This document shows positions 1 through 5,069 of a stretch of 5,728 nucleotides of DNA, piece by piece. The stretch lies in NCBI GenBank assembly GCA_964353455.1, contig CAYGWP010000518.1, positions 1-5,728 of the forward strand, given 5' to 3'. Position 1 is the stretch's first letter. Each line of letters starts with the position of its first letter. The DNA comes from CAYGWP01 sp964353455. GTDB taxonomy: Bacteria > Planctomycetota > Phycisphaerae > FEN-1346. The notes beneath the pieces were generated by a model. That model saw nothing but the letters and a program-made list of their open reading frames with translations. It had not been told where the DNA came from and did not search any database. The position numbers and the translations under genes were made by a program.

Positions 1-190
1 CGCCGTCTCCTTCGCACCCCCCGACGGCCACACTGAGCCTCGTTTCGGCGGGAACCTCAAGGCAATTCCCCGTCGAATTCCGCCGCTCTTCCGCCCACCG
101 GCGCCGCTGGCGCAAGTGACCTGCCGCGAGGATGGCGGCGACCTCGTCGAGACGCTCCTGGCTCGTCAACGGTTCAGAGGCAACAGCCAT
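1..190 (-). CDS. Small protein of unknown function, 3' end beyond window
   Basis: An open frame starts at ATG 190-188 and runs without a stop to the left edge (63 complete codons). It was found by translating the minus strand directly. The start is well supported: GGAGG at 201-197 lies 6 nt upstream of the ATG, and the start is 20 nt after the stop of the zinc-ribbon gene, which suggests translational coupling. The product begins MAVASEPLTSQERLDEVAAI, then LAAG, an Arg-rich stretch (HLRQRRRWAEERR), and later CLEVPAETRLSV. An amphipathic helix of the LDEVAxILAAG type followed by basic residues suggests a small nucleic-acid-associated or adaptor protein, but I do not recognise a defined domain. 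From memory, similar short ORFs precede recombinase genes in planctomycete islands. That link is inference. Confidence is good for coding and low for function. Confidence 0.62.
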   Translation of the reverse strand, partial: MAVASEPLTSQERLDEVAAILAAGHLRQRRRWAEERRNSTGNCLEVPAETRLSVAVGGCEGDG

Positions 191-196
191 GACAAT

Positions 197-201
197 CCTC
201 C
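197..201 (-). promoter_or_regulatory. Ribosome binding site of the left-edge gene
   Basis: Minus-strand GGAGG sits 6 nt upstream of ATG 190-188 and inside the 20-nt gap after the zinc-ribbon gene. It decides the start of the left-edge gene, which would otherwise be easy to miss because the frame leaves the window. Confidence 0.65.
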
Positions 202-210
202 AAGGGCGAA

Positions 211-474
211 TCAGACGCCGGGCTGAACGCTATCAAACGATCCGGACACCAGGTTCTGAGTAGTCGCCCGGCCGGTGAGCACAACCTTGTCCCGCCGAAG
301 CCGCCGCCGGTAGGCCCGCTGGCGGCAGGCGGCCCGGCAGTAGCGGGCCTCGGGGCGACTCGCAAAGAAGACCCGGCTGCAGCTTTGGCACACGCGCCGG
401 TAACAACCACGCCCCTCGCCGTATCGCCGCCAGGTGACCTCCAGGAGCGCCTGCCGGGTTATGACCATAAACAT
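211..474 (-). CDS. Small Arg-rich zinc-ribbon protein (CxxC...CxxxC)
   Basis: This 87-aa product carries a treble-clef/zinc-ribbon signature: C29-x2-C32 (RVCQSCSRVFF), then C46-x3-C50 (ARYCRAACRQRAYRRR), followed by a very basic tail to about residue 62. The pattern 'C-x-x-C ... F ... ARYC-x3-CRQxAYRRR' is typical of short zinc-finger proteins seen in mobile elements and phages. They are presumed to bind nucleic acid, with no defined reaction. ATG 474-472 was chosen because AGGTGG at 485-480 lies 5 nt upstream. An in-frame GTG at 483-481 would add three residues but has poor spacing, and a third possible start is ATG 468-466. The gene is followed after 20 nt by the next minus-strand start, so it is probably co-transcribed. 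Residues 63-87 show no recognisable motif. Coding status is fairly secure from the conserved Cys spacing; the function is not known. Confidence 0.75.
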   Translation of the reverse strand: MFMVITRQALLEVTWRRYGEGRGCYRRVCQSCSRVFFASRPEARYCRAACRQRAYRRRLRRDKVVLTGRATTQNLVSGSFDSVQPGV

Positions 475-636
475 GGGCGCCACCTTTCCTGTGCCCGCCG
501 CGCGTTACGGCAGAATGTTTTCACCCAAAACAAACTAAAAGCCGGTCCCCGACTGATTCGCTTGCCCAAGACGGCATTTTGAGGCCTGGAAGTACCTATT
601 GGCCCAAAGGTGCGGCCATTCTCCCCTGCCTCCAAT

Positions 637-746
637 AACTGCCGTATCTTCCGTACCTTTGGTTTTTTGGCCCTATTCTTCAAAGGTGCGGACACACCTT
701 TGATCTTCTTTGTGAATTAATCAAAGGTACGGAAGATACGGTAGTT
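637..746. repeat. Long inverted repeat (25-bp arms, 24/25) enclosing a second hairpin
   Basis: Arms 637-661 and 722-746 are complementary at 24 of 25 positions, the only mismatch being 641/742. The core of 20 bp (642-661 against 722-741) is perfect. The 60-nt interior is AT-rich and contains a second inverted repeat, so the whole could extrude as a branched hairpin in single-stranded DNA or RNA. It overlaps the 9-mer cluster and uses its units as arm sequence. Neither strand shows a long T-run directly after the outer arm, so a simple intrinsic terminator is less likely than a DNA-level structure. Confidence 0.85.
680..703. repeat. Inner hairpin TCAAAGGTG / CACCTTTGA
   Basis: Nine-base perfect arms at 680-688 and 695-703 are separated by a 6-nt loop (CGGACA). 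It is nested in the loop of the larger inverted repeat. On the plus strand it is followed by TCTTCTTTG, a weak pyrimidine tract, so a plus-direction terminator is a remote alternative. Confidence 0.75.
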
Positions 747-822
747 TCTCATGGCAGCCCACCTTCCGTACCTTTGGCCGCACCTTTGAGAGAGACTGAG
801 CTGAGCCTGCCGTGATGGATCA

Positions 823-1593
823 TCAATCCCGTGAAAGTCCGGCATCCAAGTCTCCTTCTTTCAGGCCGGCCATCAACGGCCCAGCGCCTGGCAGCGTCCA
901 GGTCCATGCCCCCTGGTATCCGTCCTTCGAAACCTTCACATTCAGCGTCGCCTTGGCCCGACGAATGGTATCCTTGGTGTGCCCGTCCCCAGCGGCGCTT
1001 TCATAGACCTCCTTCGCCGGCCGCGGCCCCGTGGCGAGGAAGTCCAGCAGCCATGCCTCGGCGTCACGTCGGGCGTCAGGCTGAGGCCCGCGCGGACAGA
1101 GCCCAAGCCCCACCGCCTCGTCTGCCGACATGGCCACCGGCGCGGGCTCCCACTCGACGTGCGGCGTCGGCTCGCCCTCCAGGCGGTAGGCGAAGCCATC
1201 CTCATCGCAGCCCAGATTGTTCTTTGCCGGGAGCAGCAGTCGCCGCGCCGGGGCGTCTTCGTCTTTCGTCACGACGTAGGCGGCGCGGGCGGCGGCCGTG
1301 AAAGCAATCGAGCCGATGACGCGATTGAGCGCGCTGCCCTGGCCCTTGTTCAGGTGCGTCACGGCTACGACGGCCACGTGGTTACGCGCGGCCATCGCGG
1401 CGAGCGGCGCGAGGGCGCCGCGCACCTCGCTGTTGTTGTGCGAATCCGTCCCGCCAAGGAAGGCCGAGACCGGATCGACGATCACGAGCCGGCACGGGGC
1501 CACCCGCTGGATCAGTTCTTCAAGCTGTTGATATCGTCCTCGGCGCTCAGGAGGACGACACCTCCTGGCTCGGCCCTGGCGGCCTCGTTGCAC
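823..1593 (-). CDS. RepA-like hexameric helicase, C-terminal fragment (Walker B half, frameshifted)
   Basis: This frame carries the second half of a RecA-fold RepA-like (AAA_25) replicative helicase. Family-like sequence begins near 1533 at YQQLEELIQRV. Walker B follows in RLVIVDPVSAFLGG (Asp at 1476-1474), then the RecA-like core VVAVTHLNKG and RVIGSIAFTAAARAAYVV, then LLLPAKNNL. The tail AWLLDFLATGP...AKEVYESAAGDGHTKDTIRRAK resembles a winged-helix ending. Codons upstream of about 1533 (MQRGRQGRARRCRPPERRGR) are an out-of-frame reading of the N-terminal fragment, so GTG 1593 is only the longest possible start. GTG 1503-1501, 9 nt after the TGA of the first fragment, could allow reinitiation. 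On its own this piece lacks Walker A and cannot be a normal ATPase. It is very probably the 3' part of a broken gene, in the -1 frame relative to the upstream part. Confidence 0.72.
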   Translation of the reverse strand: MQRGRQGRARRCRPPERRGRYQQLEELIQRVAPCRLVIVDPVSAFLGGTDSHNNSEVRGALAPLAAMAARNHVAVVAVTHLNKGQGSALNRVIGSIAFTAAARAAYVVTKDEDAPARRLLLPAKNNLGCDEDGFAYRLEGEPTPHVEWEPAPVAMSADEAVGLGLCPRGPQPDARRDAEAWLLDFLATGPRPAKEVYESAAGDGHTKDTIRRAKATLNVKVSKDGYQGAWTWTLPGAGPLMAGLKEGDLDAGLSRD

Positions 1594-2873
1594 GGCCAGC
1601 CGTCGCCGCGTGAAACCCTGGCGGCCATGTCCAGCGTCAGGAAGCTCTTGCCCAGACCCGGCTCGCCCGCGATGAGCGACAGTTTGCCCAAGGCGAACCG
1701 ACCGGGCCAGAGCCAGCGCACCGGCTCAGGCTCCACGTCGGCCAGGCAAACGGCATCGACGCGCAGGCCGGAGGTTATGACGCTTGGCACAACGCTGTCG
1801 GCACCCCCGCTTGTTGATGCGGCCGCCTGGCCAACAATGCCCGACAGGTCCACGTCGGCGCTCTCGGTCGGCATCTCGGCGACTGCCTGCCGTGCCTTCG
1901 CCAGGGTACGGGTAATGTAATCAGGCCGCAGGGCCTTCTCTGGTTTATCGTTGTGCTCGCGACGGCTGGCGATGATGAGGTCCGCAATCTCCTGGTCAGC
2001 CCAGCCGAGCGCGGCCGCGAGGGTGGCCAGGCTCAGGTCGTAAGCGCTCTGGGACTGGTCGGCCAGGTCCGTGCGTTTTCGCTGCCAGGTTTCGACGAAC
2101 TTGGGGCTCGCCGAAGCGGCTTCCATCACGCGTCGGCATGGCGGCTCGGCGTCGGGCCGAAGGACAAGGGCGCCGACCACGGGCGCTCCCTGTAGCGATT
2201 CGTCCTCGGTCGTCACGAACTTCTCAAAGTCGCTCGGATTATAGCGGAGCGACGGGACGCTGCTCAGGATACGCACCTCGGCCGGCTGCCCGGGCACCTT
2301 GTGATTGGCGGTCCCCGGCAAGCGCAGGACGCGGGCCAGGTCGCCCAGGTTTTCGAGCTTCCAGCCTCTGACCTCGGCCAGGCGACAGACGAGGCCGTGC
2401 CAGGCCCTGGCCAGCGCGGCGGCGAGCCGCCGGTCGGCCTCGTCCTCGAAGATCCACGGCTCCTTGAACAGCCAGTAAGCATGCGCCCCGTGGCCGCTAT
2501 CGACCACGACCGATGGCGCCAGGGGCAGGGCATCGAGCAGATGTTTGACCTCCTCGAAGCTCGCCGGCAGCGCCTTGTCAGGGTGGGCCGGGCCGGCCAT
2601 GTCGATGTCGGCCCACAGGCAACCGATGGCCGCCATGTCTTCAGCCGTCCCGCGGCCTTGGGGCGAGCCGCGGACGAGCCCCAGTCCGAAGTAGACCTCC
2701 CGCCCGTGCCTGCTGGCATCCGAGGCGTGGACCTCGACGCCCTCCAGGCTGGTGAACTGCATCGCACGCCGGTCGGGGGTCGTGAACACCGTCAGACGCC
2801 GTTCCGGCGAGATGGAGTCCCTGAACAGGTCGCTCAGAAAATCGATCAACTTCTTTTCCTTGGCAGTCATCAT
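1512..2873 (-). CDS. RepB-type primase fused to RepA-like helicase, N-terminal fragment (truncated)
   Basis: This 453-aa frame encodes an archaeo-eukaryotic-type primase domain (RepB_primase-like). The metal-binding DxD lies in CLWADID (D89, D91), the nucleotide-binding motif in DSGHGAHAYW (125-134, H131), and the third motif in ARVLRLPGTANHK (180-192). Residues 271-330 form a helical PriCT-like linker (SAYDLSLATLAAALGW...DYITRTLAKAR). A RepA-like helicase domain follows, with Walker A GEPGLGKS (403-410) and GGVVLLSAEDD (437-447). The frame ends six codons later at TGA 1514-1512. Walker B and the rest continue in another frame. In relatives such as RSF1010 RepA about 55-60 residues separate the AED motif from Walker B; here about 16 remain, so an internal deletion with frameshift is inferred. 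ATG 2873 is directly followed by ATG 2870, with a weak GAGAG site upstream, 17 nt after the preceding gene: an operon arrangement. The primase half looks intact. Confidence 0.85.
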   Translation of the reverse strand: MMTAKEKKLIDFLSDLFRDSISPERRLTVFTTPDRRAMQFTSLEGVEVHASDASRHGREVYFGLGLVRGSPQGRGTAEDMAAIGCLWADIDMAGPAHPDKALPASFEEVKHLLDALPLAPSVVVDSGHGAHAYWLFKEPWIFEDEADRRLAAALARAWHGLVCRLAEVRGWKLENLGDLARVLRLPGTANHKVPGQPAEVRILSSVPSLRYNPSDFEKFVTTEDESLQGAPVVGALVLRPDAEPPCRRVMEAASASPKFVETWQRKRTDLADQSQSAYDLSLATLAAALGWADQEIADLIIASRREHNDKPEKALRPDYITRTLAKARQAVAEMPTESADVDLSGIVGQAAASTSGGADSVVPSVITSGLRVDAVCLADVEPEPVRWLWPGRFALGKLSLIAGEPGLGKSFLTLDMAARVSRGDGWPCNEAARAEPGGVVLLSAEDDINSLKN

Positions 2874-2890
2874 CTGCTCTCGCCGGTCGG

Positions 2891-3784
2891 TCAGTTTCGC
2901 CAGATTGTCTGTGGCCGCAGGTCAACCTCCTGCGGCGCGTCCGCCAGGGTCCGTTCGAGGAACGTCATGCCCTTGTGAAAGCGCATGTGGTAGGTGAAGA
3001 GGTGGCCATCCTCGCACAAGAAGGTCAGCGCGATATCCACACCACGACCGTCGGGAGGGACCATCGGATTCAGGTGGATACCGTGGCTGTCGATGCGAAG
3101 ATGGCCGTTCGCCTGGCCGGGCGAACGGCACTCAACGGCAACGGGGTGAATGTAGTTGAACCCGCACACCGGGCACGCCAGGGCCGGCTCCTGCTGATTG
3201 GTGACCACAGGAATGAGGGAGGCGGTGGTCGCCTTGACCTCCGCTAATGTGGGCGGCGGCACGGGGGCCTCCGGCCGCATCGGGCTGGCTGCCCACTGTT
3301 CAACGGCCGCCAGCCAGGGCAGCAGCCGCTTCGGGGCGAACACGTCGATGGGGGCTGTGGCCGCGTCGGGCCACGGCTCGATCACGTACTCCAGAGCATG
3401 ATGGCGGCCGCGGGCACGGGCCGCCGGCACCTCGTGGCCCGGAAGATAGCCCCGGTGGTAGGTCTTGGGGCCCTCCGAGCCCTGGTGATAGACGCTGTGC
3501 TGCTCGCGGATGCGCTCGCGCCGCTTCCGGGCGGCCTCGGTCTCGGCGTCAAAGTCGCCCCGCGTCTTCTTCCGCAGCCCGGCCGGGGAAACACCCTCCC
3601 CATGGCTCCCAGGCAACGGTTCCCAGGGCGGACGCGCCCACTCGAGGGCCACGCGACGGGCCTCCGTCAGAAAACCTTCCCGGAATGCGCGTTCCTTCTC
3701 GATGGTGGCGCCGGGGCCGCCCGGACCGTCGTCGTAGCAGCGTACAAGGTTCTGCCTGGCAACCGCCGAGTTTCTCACAACCAT
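2891..3784 (-). CDS. Hypothetical protein with C-terminal zinc-ribbon-like domain, 297 aa
   Basis: The start ATG 3784-3782 has an excellent AAGGAG at 3796-3791, 6 nt away. The C-terminal third holds a likely metal-binding fold: C204-x2-C207 in ALACPVCGFNYIHPV, then C257 with H261 in FLCEDGHLFTYHM, and H270 in FHKGMTFLE. The layout CPxCG-x-x-Y-x-H ... CExGH-x-F ... HKGxTF matches, from memory, a domain scattered through phage and mobile-element hypothetical proteins; no enzymatic role is known to me. The N-terminal two-thirds is charged. Residues 71-96 are a basic/acidic helix (RKKTRGDFDAETEAARKRRE), and 131-168 include LEYVIEPWPDAATAPIDVFA and a Trp-rich segment (LLPWLAAVEQWAAS). I recognise none of this part. 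It lies between the HTH/small-ORF pair and the primase gene, 17 nt before the latter, so it is probably an accessory replication or DNA-associated factor. That role is inference. Confidence 0.78.
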   Translation of the reverse strand: MVVRNSAVARQNLVRCYDDGPGGPGATIEKERAFREGFLTEARRVALEWARPPWEPLPGSHGEGVSPAGLRKKTRGDFDAETEAARKRRERIREQHSVYHQGSEGPKTYHRGYLPGHEVPAARARGRHHALEYVIEPWPDAATAPIDVFAPKRLLPWLAAVEQWAASPMRPEAPVPPPTLAEVKATTASLIPVVTNQQEPALACPVCGFNYIHPVAVECRSPGQANGHLRIDSHGIHLNPMVPPDGRGVDIALTFLCEDGHLFTYHMRFHKGMTFLERTLADAPQEVDLRPQTIWRN

Positions 3785-3786
3785 GA

Positions 3787-4035
3787 TCAGCTCCTTTTCT
3801 TCGCCTGTCTTACGGGCTTCCGGTTCATCTCACCGGCGGCGTTGACGATCCAACCGGTCCATTTGCTCCACCGCGCCACGGTTAGTACCACTGACGGCAG
3901 CCAGGACAGCACCGCCCTGGCCGCGAGGCGCTGAGGATGACCGTCCACAATCTGTGGACGGTCCTTCTCGGGCTCCGCTCCAGGCCTGTCTTTGTGTGAG
4001 GGGCTGTACCATCGTGAGACCTCCGCGGCATGCAA
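3787..4035 (-). CDS. Doubtful small ORF, 82 aa, frame uncertain
   Basis: The frame ends in VNAAGEMNRKPVRQAKKRS at TGA 3789-3787, 2 nt before the next start. Its last codons (AGG AGC TGA) form the ribosome binding site of that next gene, a typical operon coupling. It has about 73% GC at third positions by hand count, consistent with coding. A central hydrophobic stretch (AVLSWLPSVVLTVARWSKWTGWIV, approximate residues 41-64) could be a membrane-associated or amphipathic helix. The problem is the 5' end: the only start in frame is a TTG at 4035-4033, directly abutting the stop of the HTH gene. The best ribosome binding site (GGAGGT 4024-4019) instead serves ATG 4012-4010 in a different frame, which yields a 60-aa product ending at 3830. 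A single-base indel between 4012 and about 3900 would join the good start to the good end. Function unknown. Confidence 0.35.
   Translation of the reverse strand: MHAAEVSRWYSPSHKDRPGAEPEKDRPQIVDGHPQRLAARAVLSWLPSVVLTVARWSKWTGWIVNAAGEMNRKPVRQAKKRS
3791..3796 (-). promoter_or_regulatory. Ribosome binding site of the 297-aa gene
   Basis: Minus-strand AAGGAG is 6 nt before ATG 3784-3782. It overlaps the last codons and stop of the small upstream ORF, so translation of the two is likely coupled. Confidence 0.7.
3939..3963. repeat. Perfect 11-bp dyad (possible operator or mRNA hairpin)
   Basis: GACCGTCCACA at 3939-3949 and TGTGGACGGTC at 3953-3963 are perfect reverse complements separated by ATC. 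It lies within the doubtful small ORF, about 73 nt downstream of the HTH gene. As RNA it would be a very stable hairpin with a 3-nt loop. No T-run follows on either strand, so it does not look like a terminator. An operator for the neighbouring HTH protein or an mRNA processing/stability element are both possible. Confidence 0.8.
4019..4024 (-). promoter_or_regulatory. Strong ribosome binding site whose matching frame is short
   Basis: Minus-strand GGAGGT stands 6 nt before ATG 4012-4010, just after the end of the HTH gene. The ATG opens a 60-codon frame ending at 3830 that has poorer third-position GC (about 57% by hand count) than the overlapping 82-codon frame. This suggests a gene start whose original frame has been disrupted. 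Confidence 0.5.
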
Positions 4036-4245
4036 CTAAAGGGGCGGCTGGCGCTCTGCATCGATGCGGCGTATCTCGGCCCCGACGAAGTCGACGTCGT
4101 TCGCCGAAAACACCCTGATATTGCCTGCACGAGCGGCAGGCCTCAGGTTCCGCGTCCGAATGACGTACTCGACCCGGTGAACGGCCACGCCCAGGCGACG
4201 GGCGATCTCACCGATGGTCGGTGCGGCGGGAACGATTACGGGCAT
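4036..4245 (-). CDS. MerR/excisionase-like helix-turn-helix protein, 69 aa
   Basis: The product is a minimal DNA-binding domain. The helix-turn-helix is TIGEIARRLGVAVHRVEYVI (residues 10-29). It is followed by RTRNLRPAARAGNIRVFSANDVDFV (30-54), which matches the wing-like 'xRVFsxxDVdxl' element of MerR-type and excisionase (HTH_17-like) folds, and a short C-terminal helix with IRRIDAERQ. It has no effector domain, so it resembles excisionases and phage/ICE control proteins rather than full MerR activators. ATG 4245-4243 is chosen because AAGGAG at 4258-4253 is 7 nt upstream. Twelve further in-frame residues exist upstream but have no such site. It is the first gene of the minus-strand cluster that contains the primase-helicase, so it is a good candidate for the element's excision or transcription factor. 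Targets may include the dyad at 3939-3963, by inference. Confidence 0.82.
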   Translation of the reverse strand: MPVIVPAAPTIGEIARRLGVAVHRVEYVIRTRNLRPAARAGNIRVFSANDVDFVGAEIRRIDAERQPPL

Positions 4246-4252
4246 GTTGCTT

Positions 4253-4258
4253 CTCCTT
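4253..4258 (-). promoter_or_regulatory. Ribosome binding site fixing the HTH gene start
   Basis: Minus-strand AAGGAG preceded by two more A residues and 7 nt from ATG 4245-4243. It favours the 69-aa product over the longer in-frame reading that begins near 4281. Confidence 0.75.
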
Positions 4259-4460
4259 TTGCTTGCCGCCGGCCGCGACATACGGCGTACCGTGCAGCGG
4301 TCCCCAAACTGTACCTACACGAGAGAGGGTGTTTTTTGTCGGCAAAGCCGCAACTCCTCACAACGACATCCCCGGCCACGTACTGGCGACAGCGCGTGTC
4401 ATCTACCCTGTACGGACGCGCTAAGGCCCTTTTTTGCCGGGTGCGACGGGCGAATTGCGG

Positions 4461-4476
4461 AATTGTTACACCGGTG
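4461..4476. repeat. Direct repeat copy 1 (16 bp)
   Basis: AATTGTTACACCGGTG matches 5054-5069 at 15 of 16 positions in the same orientation, 593 bp apart. Some similarity extends into both flanks (CGGAA upstream, GxAC downstream). The CACCGGTG core is self-complementary. Confidence 0.7.
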
Positions 4477-4827
4477 GACATGACCGCCCCGAAAGAGCGG
4501 TGCGTCCGCCGCTGGTGCCCTACCTACTACATCTGCGGATGGGCCAGTTTTTTCGCGTCTGACACCTGCTTCGCTCCCCCCATTGGGTTACTTATGCCGT
4601 ACCGCGGCAACCTGTCCGCTTTTTCTGAGTTCCCCTTCACTATCTACCGGAAGACGAGCCAAAGTGTCGGGCTATGGGCCGGAGACACGCCTGAATGGCC
4701 CACCCTCCGCCAGCACCTGGGCTGCCGCGCCGAGCACGCCGCCTGCTCACCTATGTCTTCTTGCGGAAGGCCCGCGACCTTTGCGTGCAAAGTTGCAGTG
4801 CCCCGTACGTTCGTTGCCGCAGTCCCT

Positions 4828-4851
4828 CAGCGCCGGCGCCCTGCGGCGCTG
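4828..4851. repeat. GC-rich inverted repeat in the gene-free region
   Basis: CAGCGCCG (4828-4835) and CGGCGCTG (4844-4851) form perfect 8-bp arms around an 8-nt loop. There is no T-run on either side. It may be a chance structure in GC-rich DNA. Confidence 0.5.
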
Positions 4852-5053
4852 CGCCACCCTCTGTCCTCTATATCTGCGGAAGGGGCGAACTTGCCGCGCG
4901 GAGTTCGTGCGGCATGTGCAACAATTCTCGAATCTGCGAAGCGGGCGACCATGCTGAGGCCGAAGAGGCGCCAGGTCGGGTTGTCAGTACCCGCTATCTC
5001 TACTCATACGCCGACAAAAGAATGCCTGTCTTGAATTCTTAGGGCCTCCGGAA

Positions 5054-5069
5054 AATCGTTACACCGGTG
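5054..5069. repeat. Direct repeat copy 2 (16 bp), overlapping a 12-bp palindrome
   Basis: AATCGTTACACCGGTG is the partner of 4461-4476 with one difference. In this copy the core extends to a perfect palindrome, TACACCGGTGTA at 5060-5071, suitable for binding a dimeric protein. Confidence 0.7.

Larger units (their letters stand above)
605..788. repeat. Cluster of 9-nt AAGGTRCGG units in both orientations
   Basis: The 11-mer CAAAGGTRCGG occurs on the plus strand at 605-615, 681-691 and 722-732. Its reverse complement occurs at 651-661, 766-776 and 778-788. That is six exact copies in 184 bp, three in each orientation. Adjacent related 9-mers make tandem pairs: AAGGTACGG-AAGATACGG at 724-741, its mirror at 642-659, and a degenerate unit at 757-765 beside 766-774. 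A further half unit lies at 695-702. The copies lie just after the helicase reading frame and before the zinc-ribbon gene. Density, exactness and mixed orientation are far beyond chance. Possible roles are iterons of a replication origin, binding sites for a replication or HTH protein, or remnants of a repetitive protein C-terminus (units read K-V-R or R-T-F). The sequence alone does not decide. Confidence 0.85.
475..822. other. Gene-free spacer (348 bp) with AT-rich blocks and inverted 9-mer repeats
   Basis: No convincing gene lies between the helicase C-terminal fragment and the zinc-ribbon gene. The only frame crossing it (minus, 695-459) has no ribosome binding site, runs through the repeats and overlaps the next gene in another frame. 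The spacer is much more AT-rich than its surroundings at 517-540 and 660-725. Position 517-531 forms a 5-bp GTTTT/AAAAC inverted repeat that could sit in a promoter region for the zinc-ribbon gene, but I cannot assign -35 and -10 boxes with confidence. The 605-788 part is filled by the repeat cluster described separately. Confidence 0.6.

Noticed and set aside
459..695. Minus-strand ORF of 78 codons between helicase and zinc-ribbon genes
   Set aside because: Its start is a GTG without a ribosome binding site, it reads through the inverted repeats, and it overlaps the zinc-ribbon gene start in another frame.
605..788. CRISPR array
   Set aside because: Units are 9-11 nt, in both orientations, with irregular spacing; no 20-40 nt direct repeats with uniform spacers.
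1512..1567. Programmed -1 frameshifting joining the two helicase frames
   Set aside because: There is an AGGAGG-like sequence and a 7-bp hairpin (1548-1554 with 1561-1567), but no X-XXY-YYZ slippery heptamer before the stop, and about 40-50 codons of the domain are missing, which frameshifting would not explain.
1548..1567. CAGGAGG/CCTCCTG hairpin as a regulatory element
   Set aside because: It is accounted for by the coding sequence of the conserved GGVVLLS motif; no other support.
979..1920. Plus-strand ORF of 313 codons opposite the helicase
   Set aside because: It is the antisense shadow of both helicase fragments; the minus strand carries clear Walker and RecA-like motifs at the same place.
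2301..2978. Plus-strand ORF of 225 codons opposite the primase
   Set aside because: Antisense shadow of the primase domain, which has its three motifs intact on the minus strand.
4030..5034. Long plus-strand ORF of 334 codons
   Set aside because: It begins antisense to the well-supported HTH gene, has no ribosome binding site, a Cys/Arg/Pro-rich composition without any known motif, and overlaps two other equally open frames.
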